DNA of 17,170 nucleotides from Candidatus Brocadiia bacterium (GTDB lineage Bacteria > Planctomycetota > PUPC01 > DSUN01): the NCBI GenBank assembly GCA_016782825.1, contig JADHXT010000027.1, positions 1 through 17,170 on the forward strand. Reading direction: 5' to 3'. The position numbers and the translations under genes were made by a program. A model generated the notes under the pieces. The model searched no databases and was not told the origin of the DNA. It saw only the letters and a program-made list of their open reading frames with translations. How positions within the stretch are numbered: the first letter of the stretch is position 1; each line of letters begins with the position of its first letter. Of this stretch, positions 6,537-13,935 are shown in pieces.

Positions 6537-8471
6537 ATGGCTGAGCAGGAAAGACAATTGCCACTGCGGCGCGCCGAAACGGCGGCCACGTTCGTCCTCG
6601 TCGTGCAGGGCATCGCCGGCCTGGTGGCGTGGCTGCTGGGCTGGGTGAGCCGGTCGGCGGCGGCGCAGGCCGTGGCGTGGCAGATGCTGGTGGGCGCCGT
6701 GGTGTGGCTGTCGTGCCTGATGCACCAGCGTCTGCGTCGCCTGGCCGAGGAGGAGGCCCGCGAGTCCGACGCGCTGAAGGCCGATCAGGCGGCCGAGGGC
6801 ACGTCGCTGTTCGAGGCCGACGACGCGGTGTTGCTCACGGCGCAGCAGCGGTGCGACCAGTTCGAGCGCTACTTCCTGCCCGGCTTCTCCGTGGCCATCC
6901 TGGCGGCGTTGGGCGTGCTGTCGTGGCATCTGATGCGGGGCCTGGTGGGTGTGGCCGTGGCCGGCCCGGTCGACCGCACGCTCATGACCGCCGTGGTGTT
7001 TTTCGGCCTGTCGTTCGTCAGCTTCCTGCTGGCGAAGTACACGGCTGGCCTCGCCACGCAGACGCCCTGGCGCGCCCTGCGGCCGGGCGCCAACTACACC
7101 ATGTCGTGCGCGGCCACCAGCCTGCTGGTGGGCGCGGCTCTGGTGTGCTACCACTTCGAGCTGCCCATTGTGGAGCGGGTGGTGGCGTATGTGGTGTCGG
7201 TGCTGCTGGGCCTGTTGGCCATCGAGGTGCTGGCCCTGCTGGTGATGGGGGCGTATCGGCCGCGGATAGAGGGCCGCGATGCCCGGGCCGCCCACGACAG
7301 CCGCGTGCTGGGCATGCTCACCACCTCGAGCGGCATCCTCCGCACGACCGCCGATACCCTCGACTACCAGTTCGGCTTCAACGTGAGCGAGACGTGGTTT
7401 TACCGGTTCATGGAGCGGGCCATCGCGCCGCTTATCTTCTTCCAGATCGTCACCTTCTACTTCCTCACGTGCTTCGTCATTGTGGATGAGGGCGAGCAGG
7501 CGATGATCGAGCGCTTCGGCGTGCCGCGCCGCGCGGCGGATGGCCGAGGGCAGGTGGTGGGGCCGGGCCTCCATCTGAAATGGCCCTGGCCCGCGGAGAT
7601 CGCCTACAAGCATCGGGTGAAGCGCGTGGAGATGCTCATGATCGGCGAGCAACTGAAGGAGGACGTCGGCGGCTACACCTGGACCGTGTCGCACGCCGAA
7701 GAGCCCTTCAGCCTTCTCGTGGCCAACCGGCCGCGAGACAAGGCGGCTGCCGCGGCGACGGCCGCCCCGGGCGACGCCGCCGACGTGCCTGCCGTGAGCA
7801 TGCTGGCCGGCACCGTCTATGTCTACTACTACGTGGACAACCTGTACGACTACCTCTACAACCACAAGACCCCCGAGCGCTCGCTCGACTACCTGTGCTA
7901 CCGCGAGCTGACCCACTACTTTGCCAAGAGCGATTTCCTCGAATCGCTCGGCTACCGCATCGGCCACGCCACCGAGACGCTCAAGCGAACCATTCAGGAG
8001 CAGGCCGACGAGCAGAAGCTCGGCGTGCGCATCGCCAACGTCACCTTGCGTGGGCTTCACCCCCCCACGGAGGCCGGCGAGGCCTTCGAGGCCGTGGTGG
8101 GCGCCATGCAGGGAAAGGAAGCCGCAGTGTGGCGGGCACGCCGCGACCAGGTGAGGGTCGTCTCCGAGGCCGAGGGCGGCGCGCACCGGGCCATCAACGA
8201 AGCCAGGATGTATGCCGACACCCGCCAGAAGCTCACCCCGGCCATCGCGGCCCGCTTCGAGACACAACTCGAGGCCTACCGCGAAGCCCCCGAAGTGTTC
8301 AAGCACCGTTCCCTCATCCGCTCCCTCGAAATCGCCCTGGCCGAGGTCCGCAAAGTGATCAAGCCCGGCTGGGTGCGGCACGAGGTGCTCGAGCTCAACC
8401 TGGAGGACATGGTCCGCGGGGGCATGCTCGACATCGAAGCATCCGAAATCGACGAAGGGGCCACGCCGTGA
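6537..8471 (+). CDS. HflK-like SPFH/band 7 protein with polytopic N-terminal membrane domain
   Basis: 644 residues; ATG at 6537 with GGAG 6 bases upstream. Residues 1-316 carry about seven hydrophobic segments (near 16-36, 44-63, 112-139, 147-169, 188-206, 211-237, 294-316), where classical HflK has a single one. The SPFH domain begins right after the last helix (VDEGEQAMIERFG, 316-328; GPGLHLKWPWP, 342-352). It continues to the HflK-like segment VTLRGLHPP and the coiled region with EAYREAPEVFKHRSLI. Proteins of this class form large membrane assemblies and in enterobacteria modulate the FtsH protease; no ftsH is present here. An insert of about 25 Ala/Asp-rich residues lies within the SPFH domain (about 400-425). 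It overlaps the next gene by 4 bases, so translation is probably coupled and a complex is likely. Confidence 0.88.
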   Translation: MAEQERQLPLRRAETAATFVLVVQGIAGLVAWLLGWVSRSAAAQAVAWQMLVGAVVWLSCLMHQRLRRLAEEEARESDALKADQAAEGTSLFEADDAVLLTAQQRCDQFERYFLPGFSVAILAALGVLSWHLMRGLVGVAVAGPVDRTLMTAVVFFGLSFVSFLLAKYTAGLATQTPWRALRPGANYTMSCAATSLLVGAALVCYHFELPIVERVVAYVVSVLLGLLAIEVLALLVMGAYRPRIEGRDARAAHDSRVLGMLTTSSGILRTTADTLDYQFGFNVSETWFYRFMERAIAPLIFFQIVTFYFLTCFVIVDEGEQAMIERFGVPRRAADGRGQVVGPGLHLKWPWPAEIAYKHRVKRVEMLMIGEQLKEDVGGYTWTVSHAEEPFSLLVANRPRDKAAAAATAAPGDAADVPAVSMLAGTVYVYYYVDNLYDYLYNHKTPERSLDYLCYRELTHYFAKSDFLESLGYRIGHATETLKRTIQEQADEQKLGVRIANVTLRGLHPPTEAGEAFEAVVGAMQGKEAAVWRARRDQVRVVSEAEGGAHRAINEARMYADTRQKLTPAIAARFETQLEAYREAPEVFKHRSLIRSLEIALAEVRKVIKPGWVRHEVLELNLEDMVRGGMLDIEASEIDEGATP

Positions 8472-9418
8472 AACGTCGAGGTATCTTCAGCCTGTCCGTG
8501 GCGGCCATCCTGGTCGTCACCCTGCTCCTCTTCCTGGTCTGCTTTCAGGTGCGGCTCAACCAGTCGGCCATCGTGTTCACCTTCGGCCAGGTCCGCCGCG
8601 TGATCACCGATCCCGGGCTCTACTGGAAGCTGCCCTACCCGATCCAGACGGTGACCCGCTACGACGCCCGCGTGAACGTGCTGCGCGACAAGTACGACGA
8701 AGGCGTCACCAAAGACCAGCACACCCTCATCACCACCGTGGCCTTCGGGTGGGCCATCCAGCAGCCGCGGCTGTTCTACGAAAGCGTGGGCGACCTCAAG
8801 AACGCCCGCGAGAAGCTCAGCGGCCTCGTGGGCGGCGCCGCCAAGAACGTGATCAACAAGCACGAACTCAGCGAGTTCATCTCCACCGACCCCAAGACCT
8901 TCCGCCTCGGCGGCTCGAAGGACGGCATCGAGGAGGAAATCCACGCCGCCGTCAAGGACGTGGCCGCCCAGCTCTACGGCGTGGACGTGCCCTTTCTCAA
9001 GATCGCCCAGCTCGGCTTCCCCGACAAGGTGACCCAGGACGTGATCAAGCGCATCACCGCCGAGCGCGCCGAGAAGGCCGAGGAATACCGATCCCAGGGC
9101 GACCGCGACGCCGACAAAATCCGCTCCGACGCCGAACTCGCCCGCAGCAAGATCCTCAACCAGGCTGAGGCCACCGCCATTGCCGAACGAGCCAAGGGCG
9201 ATGCCGCCGCCACCAAGTTCTATAAGCCCTTCAAGAAAAACCCCGAGCTGGCCGCCTTCCTCCGCGAGCTCCAGGCCATCGAGCGGCTCAAGCAACGCAC
9301 CACCATCATTCTCACCACCGACAACCCCATCTGGCGACTGCTCAACCGCGGCCTCAAGATCCCCGGTGCCGAGAAGCCCACGGCCACGCCGAAGCCCGCC
9401 CCGGCACCCGGCAAGTAG
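8468..9418 (+). CDS. hflC: HflC-like SPFH protein
   Basis: 316 residues. I chose the GTG at 8468, which overlaps the previous TGA as GTGA, has AAGGGG 8 bases upstream and starts directly at a membrane anchor (residues about 6-26). A much longer frame upstream exists only as a shadow of the preceding gene. The SPFH domain has SAIVFTFGQVRRVITDPGLY. The HflC-typical coiled stretch AERAEKAEEYRSQGDRDADK is followed by repeated Ala/Glu-rich helices and FKKNPELAAFLRELQAIE. The C-terminus is Pro/Ala-rich (PTATPKPAPAPGK). Family role: partner of HflK in a ring or cage in the membrane that restrains FtsH. Here it sits between two HflK-like proteins, so the complex may have three different subunits. Confidence 0.88.
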   Translation: MKRRGIFSLSVAAILVVTLLLFLVCFQVRLNQSAIVFTFGQVRRVITDPGLYWKLPYPIQTVTRYDARVNVLRDKYDEGVTKDQHTLITTVAFGWAIQQPRLFYESVGDLKNAREKLSGLVGGAAKNVINKHELSEFISTDPKTFRLGGSKDGIEEEIHAAVKDVAAQLYGVDVPFLKIAQLGFPDKVTQDVIKRITAERAEKAEEYRSQGDRDADKIRSDAELARSKILNQAEATAIAERAKGDAAATKFYKPFKKNPELAAFLRELQAIERLKQRTTIILTTDNPIWRLLNRGLKIPGAEKPTATPKPAPAPGK

Positions 9419-9430
9419 GAAGCCCACACG

Positions 9431-10648
9431 ATGGCCCCCCACGACCATCACGACCCCGACCACACGGCCCAGACCGCCGACGAACGCGCCGCGCGCCGGG
9501 GCGACGTGGCCAGCCAGGCGCTCAACGAAGCCCTCGGCGTGAGCTTCCGCCTGCTCAAGCTGGCCATGGTGCTTGTCGTCGGGCTCTTCCTCACCTCCGG
9601 CGTCTTTGTCGTCAAGGCCGAGGAGCGGGCCTTCGTCCTCCGCTTCGGCAAGCTCGTCACCGACTCCGAAGGCCAGGCCAAGCTGGGGCCCGGCATCCAC
9701 TTCGCCTGGCCCTTCCTCATCGACGAGGTGGTCCGCTTCCCCGTCCAGCGCAAGCTCAGCCTCACGATCAAGGACTTCTGGTACGCCGAAGGCGCGACCG
9801 AACGCGGCGCCGCCGCGCCCCGCATCGAGCCCGGCCGTGCCGGCTACTCGCTGACCGGCGACGCCAATATCCTCCACTCCATCTGGGGCGTCGAGTACCA
9901 GATCGAAGACCCCGTGAAGCTCTTCCGCCACTTGGCCGACCCCGTCGAGATCGCCGCGCTCGATCCCAAGGACCCCCAGGGGGCCATCCCCGACCTGCTC
10001 CGCACGCTGCTCAACAGCGCCGTCATCCGCACCATGGCCACCTTCCGCGTGGACGACGCCATCGGCGGCCGCCGCGGCGCGCTCGAGATCGGCGTGGCCG
10101 ACAGCCTGCGCAGCCAGTTGCGGCGCCTCGACGTGGGCATCGTGGTCACCAAGTTCACCCTCGACAAGATCGCCGTGCCCCTTCAAACCAAGGCCGCCTT
10201 CGACGAGGTGAACGCCGCGGTCTACCAGAGCCAGACCGTCCGCGACAGGGCCAGCGCCTACGCCGAAGGCCTCACCACGCGAGCCACGGGGCAGGGCGAC
10301 CGGCTCATCAGCGAAGCCAAGCAATACAGCAGCCGCGTGGAGAAGCAGGCCGAGGCCGACGCCGACTACATGGACCAACTCCTCGCCGCGGCCACCAACC
10401 CCGAAGACCCCGTGCCGCTCGAAGTCTTCCTCCAGCAGCGGCTCACCGAAGTGATCGAGAACGTCCTGTTCGACGCCGACGAGGTGTTCGTGATCGACCC
10501 CGGCCACCCGAGCGGCCGCACCGAAGTCCGCCTGCACCTCAACCGCGACCCCAAGGCCGTGCAGGACAATATCCGCCGCCGCCGCAAGGTCAAGGAAGCA
10601 GCCAGGAATCGCGCCCGCGGCCCCGCGCCCACGGAGACCGGCCCCTGA
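9431..10648 (+). CDS. Third SPFH/HflK-like membrane protein with His-rich N-terminus
   Basis: 405 residues; ATG at 9431, 10 bases after AGGA, 12 bases after the previous stop. Residues 1-13 are His/Asp-rich (APHDHHDPDHT), the anchor helix is about 41-61, and the SPFH domain follows (KAEERAFVLRFGKLV; LGPGIHFAWPFLIDEV; LHSIWGVEYQIEDPVKLF). A helical region with EAKQYSSRVEKQAEADADY precedes a basic tail (RRRRKVKEAARNRARG). It differs from the first HflK-like protein in having a single helix. The stop overlaps the next start by one base (TGATG), which ties it to the metal ATPase; the His-rich ends of both proteins suggest a metal link, by inference. A general SPFH scaffold is the alternative. Confidence 0.87.
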   Translation: MAPHDHHDPDHTAQTADERAARRGDVASQALNEALGVSFRLLKLAMVLVVGLFLTSGVFVVKAEERAFVLRFGKLVTDSEGQAKLGPGIHFAWPFLIDEVVRFPVQRKLSLTIKDFWYAEGATERGAAAPRIEPGRAGYSLTGDANILHSIWGVEYQIEDPVKLFRHLADPVEIAALDPKDPQGAIPDLLRTLLNSAVIRTMATFRVDDAIGGRRGALEIGVADSLRSQLRRLDVGIVVTKFTLDKIAVPLQTKAAFDEVNAAVYQSQTVRDRASAYAEGLTTRATGQGDRLISEAKQYSSRVEKQAEADADYMDQLLAAATNPEDPVPLEVFLQQRLTEVIENVLFDADEVFVIDPGHPSGRTEVRLHLNRDPKAVQDNIRRRRKVKEAARNRARGPAPTETGP

Positions 10649-12633
10649 TGGCACACGCACATACCCACGCACACGGCGACTCGTGTGGTGGTCAGGACAT
10701 CTTCGACCACCACCACGACTACTTTGACATCGGGCACCCCGATGAGGCAGGAGCCGAGGAACAACAGAACCGCGTCGCTTTCCGCCTGCTCGGCACGCTG
10801 CTCGGCGGAGCCCTCGTGCTTAACGCCTACCTGTGCGACTGGCTCATCCCCGACCACCGCGGCGTGGGCGACTTCAGCGCCGTAATCGGCGCCCTGATCC
10901 TCGCCGCACCGCTGCTGTGGCACTCGCTGCGCGACCTGCTCGAGGGCCACCTGTCCATGGAAGAGCTGGCCGCGCTGGGCATCCTGGCCGCCCTCAGCCT
11001 GGGCGACTACCGCACCGCCGGCGTCGTGGCTTTCCTCCTGCTCATGTCTATGCTCGTGCAGCAGCGCAGCGCCCTCGGCGCCCGGGCCGCCATCGAGCAA
11101 CTGCTCCGCCTGGCCCCCAAGACCGCGCAGCTCATCGACGGCGACGACGAGCGCACCGTGGCCGCCACCGAGCTGGCGCCCGGCCAGCGCATCCGCGTGC
11201 GGCCCGGCGACAACGTGGCCGCCGACGGCATCATCCGCTCCGGCGAAACCACCCTCAACGAAGCCACCATCACCGGCGAATCCATACCCGCTGACAAGGC
11301 CGTGGACGACCAGGTGTTTGCCGGCACCACCAACCTCACCGGCGTCCTCGAGGTGGAAGTCACACGCACCGGAGCCGACACCACCCTCGGCCACGTGCGC
11401 ACCCTCATCACCGAGGCCGAGCGCACCCGCATTCCCCTCATGAGCATCATCGACCAGCACAGCCAGTGGTACACCCCCACCATGCTCATGATCGTGGCGC
11501 TCATCTACTTCTTCACCCGCAACGCCAACGCCGCCGTGGCCGCGCTCGTAGTGGTGTGTCCCTGCGCCTTCATCCTCGCCACGCCCACGGCCATGGTCGC
11601 CGCCCTGTCGTCGGCGGCGCGCCTGGGCATCCTGATCAAGAACGTGCAGGACCTCGAGACCGCCGGCCGCGTGAACGCCGTGCTCTTCGACAAGACAGGC
11701 ACCCTCACCACGGGCGACCTGGCGGTCATGCGCCTCCAGCCCGTCGAGGGCGTCGAGGCCGAAGAGCTGCTCCGCCTCGCCGCCAGCGTCGAACGCCACT
11801 CGCGCCACCCCGTGGCCCGAGCCATGGTGGCCGTGGCCAAGGAGGCCGAGCTCGAGATGGCCGAGGTGACCGGCTTCGAGGAAGTCGCCGGCCGTGGCGT
11901 GCGAGCCGAGGTGGCGGGAGCCGAAATCCGCATCGGGCGCGAAACGTGGCTGGCCGAGAGCGGCGTGGACATGTCCAGCACGGGTGGCGACGCCCAGCGG
12001 CCGCCCGAAGACCTCTCGACCCTCTTCGTCAGCCGCGATGGCCGCTGCATCGGCTGGGTGGGCCTGGCCGACACGCCGCGCCCCGAAGCCATCCACGCCG
12101 TGAGCGAACTCCGGGAGCTGGGCGTGGGGCGCATCAACATGCTCACAGGTGACCGCGCCGCCGTGGCCGCCAAGGTGGCCGCCGAACTCGGCTGCACCGA
12201 CTTCCGGGCCGAGTGCCTCCCGCAGGCCAAGCTGGAGAGCGTGCACGCACTCCGCGACGCGGGCTACTTCGTGGCTGTCGTGGGCGACGGCGTGAACGAC
12301 GCGCCCGCGCTGGCCGCCGGCGACATCGGCATCGCCATGGGCGCCGCCGGCAGCGACGTGGCCATCAACTCCGCCACGATCGCCCTCATGAGCAACGACT
12401 TGCGGCGCCTGCCGTTCCTGCTCCGCCTCTCGCGGCGCTGCCGGATGCTGGTGATCCAGAACCTCGCGTTTGGCCTCGTGTTCATGATCGGCGGGCTCAC
12501 GTTCAGCGGCTTCGGCTTGATGACCCCCATCATCGCCGCTCTGCTGCACAACGTCAGCTCGTTCATCGTTATCTTCAACAGCGCGCGGCTCGTTCGCATG
12601 GGCGAGGAGTTTGCGCCCCACCAGGCCACCTGA
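10648..12633 (+). CDS. P1B-type heavy-metal translocating ATPase
   Basis: 661 residues. ATP-driven export of a soft or transition metal across the inner membrane. Visible motifs: TGES (209-212, actuator), CPC (304-306, metal site in the sixth helix), DKTGT (348-352, phosphorylated Asp348), HP (387-388), TGD (500-502), GDGVNDAP (546-553). About eight membrane helices. There is no N-terminal HMA domain with CxxC; instead the first 30 residues are His-rich (HAHTHAHGD, then DHHHDYFDIGH). The last helix reads LLHNVSSFIVIFNSARL: it lacks the Asp of Zn/Cd pumps and is not the standard Cu form, so the metal cannot be assigned. The start overlaps the previous stop (TGATG). The association with SPFH genes is the notable point. 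Confidence 0.93.
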   Translation: MAHAHTHAHGDSCGGQDIFDHHHDYFDIGHPDEAGAEEQQNRVAFRLLGTLLGGALVLNAYLCDWLIPDHRGVGDFSAVIGALILAAPLLWHSLRDLLEGHLSMEELAALGILAALSLGDYRTAGVVAFLLLMSMLVQQRSALGARAAIEQLLRLAPKTAQLIDGDDERTVAATELAPGQRIRVRPGDNVAADGIIRSGETTLNEATITGESIPADKAVDDQVFAGTTNLTGVLEVEVTRTGADTTLGHVRTLITEAERTRIPLMSIIDQHSQWYTPTMLMIVALIYFFTRNANAAVAALVVVCPCAFILATPTAMVAALSSAARLGILIKNVQDLETAGRVNAVLFDKTGTLTTGDLAVMRLQPVEGVEAEELLRLAASVERHSRHPVARAMVAVAKEAELEMAEVTGFEEVAGRGVRAEVAGAEIRIGRETWLAESGVDMSSTGGDAQRPPEDLSTLFVSRDGRCIGWVGLADTPRPEAIHAVSELRELGVGRINMLTGDRAAVAAKVAAELGCTDFRAECLPQAKLESVHALRDAGYFVAVVGDGVNDAPALAAGDIGIAMGAAGSDVAINSATIALMSNDLRRLPFLLRLSRRCRMLVIQNLAFGLVFMIGGLTFSGFGLMTPIIAALLHNVSSFIVIFNSARLVRMGEEFAPHQAT

Positions 12634-12672
12634 CGGGCGCGCTGCACGGTCCGGCCGCGTGGCACGCGCCCG
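12634..12672 (+). promoter_or_regulatory. GC-rich hairpin directly after the metal-ATPase stop codon
   Basis: CGGGCGCG (12634-12641) pairs with CGCGCCCG (12665-12672), with further inner pairing possible (TGC 12643-12645 with GCA 12662-12664). It begins at the first base after the stop. No T-run follows, so a standard intrinsic terminator is not supported. Possible roles are 3'-end protection, processing, or partial termination separating the SPFH/metal part from the ABC module. Confidence 0.45.
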
Positions 12673-12732
12673 GCGGCACGTCGCACGCTCGTCCGTCACG
12701 GCGCGCCGCCGTTGGCTTCAGGTCTCCATCCC

Positions 12733-13935
12733 ATGCCCCACGACAGCAATGACTACGTCGTCCAAACCGCCCGGCTCACCAAGGTGTTCCGCGACTTCTG
12801 GCACCGAGCCAAGGTGCGCGCGCTCAACGAGCTCAGCTTGCAGATTCACCGGGGCGAGGTGTATGGCCTCCTCGGCCCCAATGGCGCCGGCAAGAGCACC
12901 TGCGTCAAGCTGCTGCTTGGCCTGCTGTTCCCCACCAGCGGCGCCATCCGCATCTTCGGGCGGCTGCCGCGCGATATCCGCGTGAAGGCACGCCTCGGAT
13001 TCCTCCCCGAGGAAACCTATCTCTACCCCTACCTCAATGCCCGCGAGACCCTCGATTTCTTCGGCCGCCTCAACCGCCTGCCGCGGGCCGAACGGCAGCG
13101 CCGCGTGGACGCCCTGATCGACATGGTCGGCCTCACCGGCGCCCGCAACCGCCCCATCCGCGAGTACTCCAAGGGCATGACCCGCCGCATCGGCATCGCC
13201 CAGGCACTCATCAACGACCCCGAGCTGATCCTCCTCGACGAACCCACCACGGGCCTCGACCCCATCGGCACGCGCGAGGTCAAAGACCTCATCGTGCAGC
13301 TCAAGGAGCGCGGCAAGACCATCCTCCTGTGCAGCCACCTGCTGGCCGACGTGCAGGATGTGTGCGACCGCATCGGCGTGCTCTACGGCGGCCAGCTGTG
13401 CGCCGAAGGCCCCGTGAACGAGCTGCTCGCCAAGCGCCACGTCACACAGTTCACCGTGCCCGACCTGTCGGTGGCCGAATCCGGGCGCGTGGAAGCCATG
13501 GTCCGCGAGGTGGCCGGCAACCGCTCCGTGGAAGTGGGCCACCCGCACGACCGGCTCGAGGACTTCTTCCTCCGCGTCGTGCGCGAGGCACGGCAGGAGC
13601 GGCCCGAGACCTCCGGCGCCGCCGAAGGGCGCTTCGACAGCAGCCTGTTCGCCACCACGGGGCAGGGCGGCGTGATCGAGCGCCTCACCGCGTCGGCTGA
13701 GACCGAAGAGGCCGAAGCCGAAGCCGTAGGCGAAGCGCCTGCCGAAGAGCCCGAACCCGGGGAGCGCGTCCTCGCCGGCCTCACGGCTGCGGCCGAGGCC
13801 GACCCCGCACCTCAGGTGGAGGCCGAGGCCGCGGTCGACGCCCAGGAGGCGCAGGCCGGCCAGCGGCGCGCCGTGCTCGGGCGCCTGGTGGCCGACGACG
13901 ACAAGGACACCCAGGACAAGGCTCCGCCGTCATGA
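12733..13935 (+). CDS. ABC transporter ATP-binding protein with acidic C-terminal extension
   Basis: 400 residues from the ATG at 12733 (weak AGG 10 bases upstream); a TTG 21 bases earlier is in frame but less likely. Motifs: Walker A GPNGAGKST (48-56), signature YSKGM (145-149), Walker B LILLDEP (165-171), D-loop GLD (174-176), H-loop His202. The Q-loop reads LPEE (91-94) instead of Gln, common in the CcmA/NosF-like class that pairs with ABC-2 permeases. The core ends near residue 285. The remaining 115 or so residues are Ala/Glu-rich low complexity (TEEAEAEAVGEAPAEEPEP), unusual for this family and probably disordered. The stop overlaps the next start as ATGA, so it pairs with the permease at 13932 and perhaps also the one at 5496. 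Confidence 0.92.
   Translation: MPHDSNDYVVQTARLTKVFRDFWHRAKVRALNELSLQIHRGEVYGLLGPNGAGKSTCVKLLLGLLFPTSGAIRIFGRLPRDIRVKARLGFLPEETYLYPYLNARETLDFFGRLNRLPRAERQRRVDALIDMVGLTGARNRPIREYSKGMTRRIGIAQALINDPELILLDEPTTGLDPIGTREVKDLIVQLKERGKTILLCSHLLADVQDVCDRIGVLYGGQLCAEGPVNELLAKRHVTQFTVPDLSVAESGRVEAMVREVAGNRSVEVGHPHDRLEDFFLRVVREARQERPETSGAAEGRFDSSLFATTGQGGVIERLTASAETEEAEAEAVGEAPAEEPEPGERVLAGLTAAAEADPAPQVEAEAAVDAQEAQAGQRRAVLGRLVADDDKDTQDKAPPS

Noticed and set aside
6473..6544. 23-codon frame starting MQENMSRQ between the permease and first SPFH gene
   Set aside because: No good ribosome site or conserved feature; it overlaps the real start at 6537. Could be a leader peptide but nothing supports it.
7580..8467. 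Upstream extension of the HflC-like frame
   Set aside because: Lies wholly within the previous gene and encodes Arg-rich sequence; the GTG at 8468 begins directly at the membrane anchor.
8276..10672. Long minus-strand open frame of about 800 codons
   Set aside because: Antisense shadow of three SPFH genes with clear families on the plus strand; composition is Gly/Val/His-biased as expected from reverse GC-rich codons.
10366..12699. Long minus-strand open frame of about 780 codons
   Set aside because: Antisense to the P1B ATPase, which has all catalytic motifs; no recognisable domain on the minus strand.
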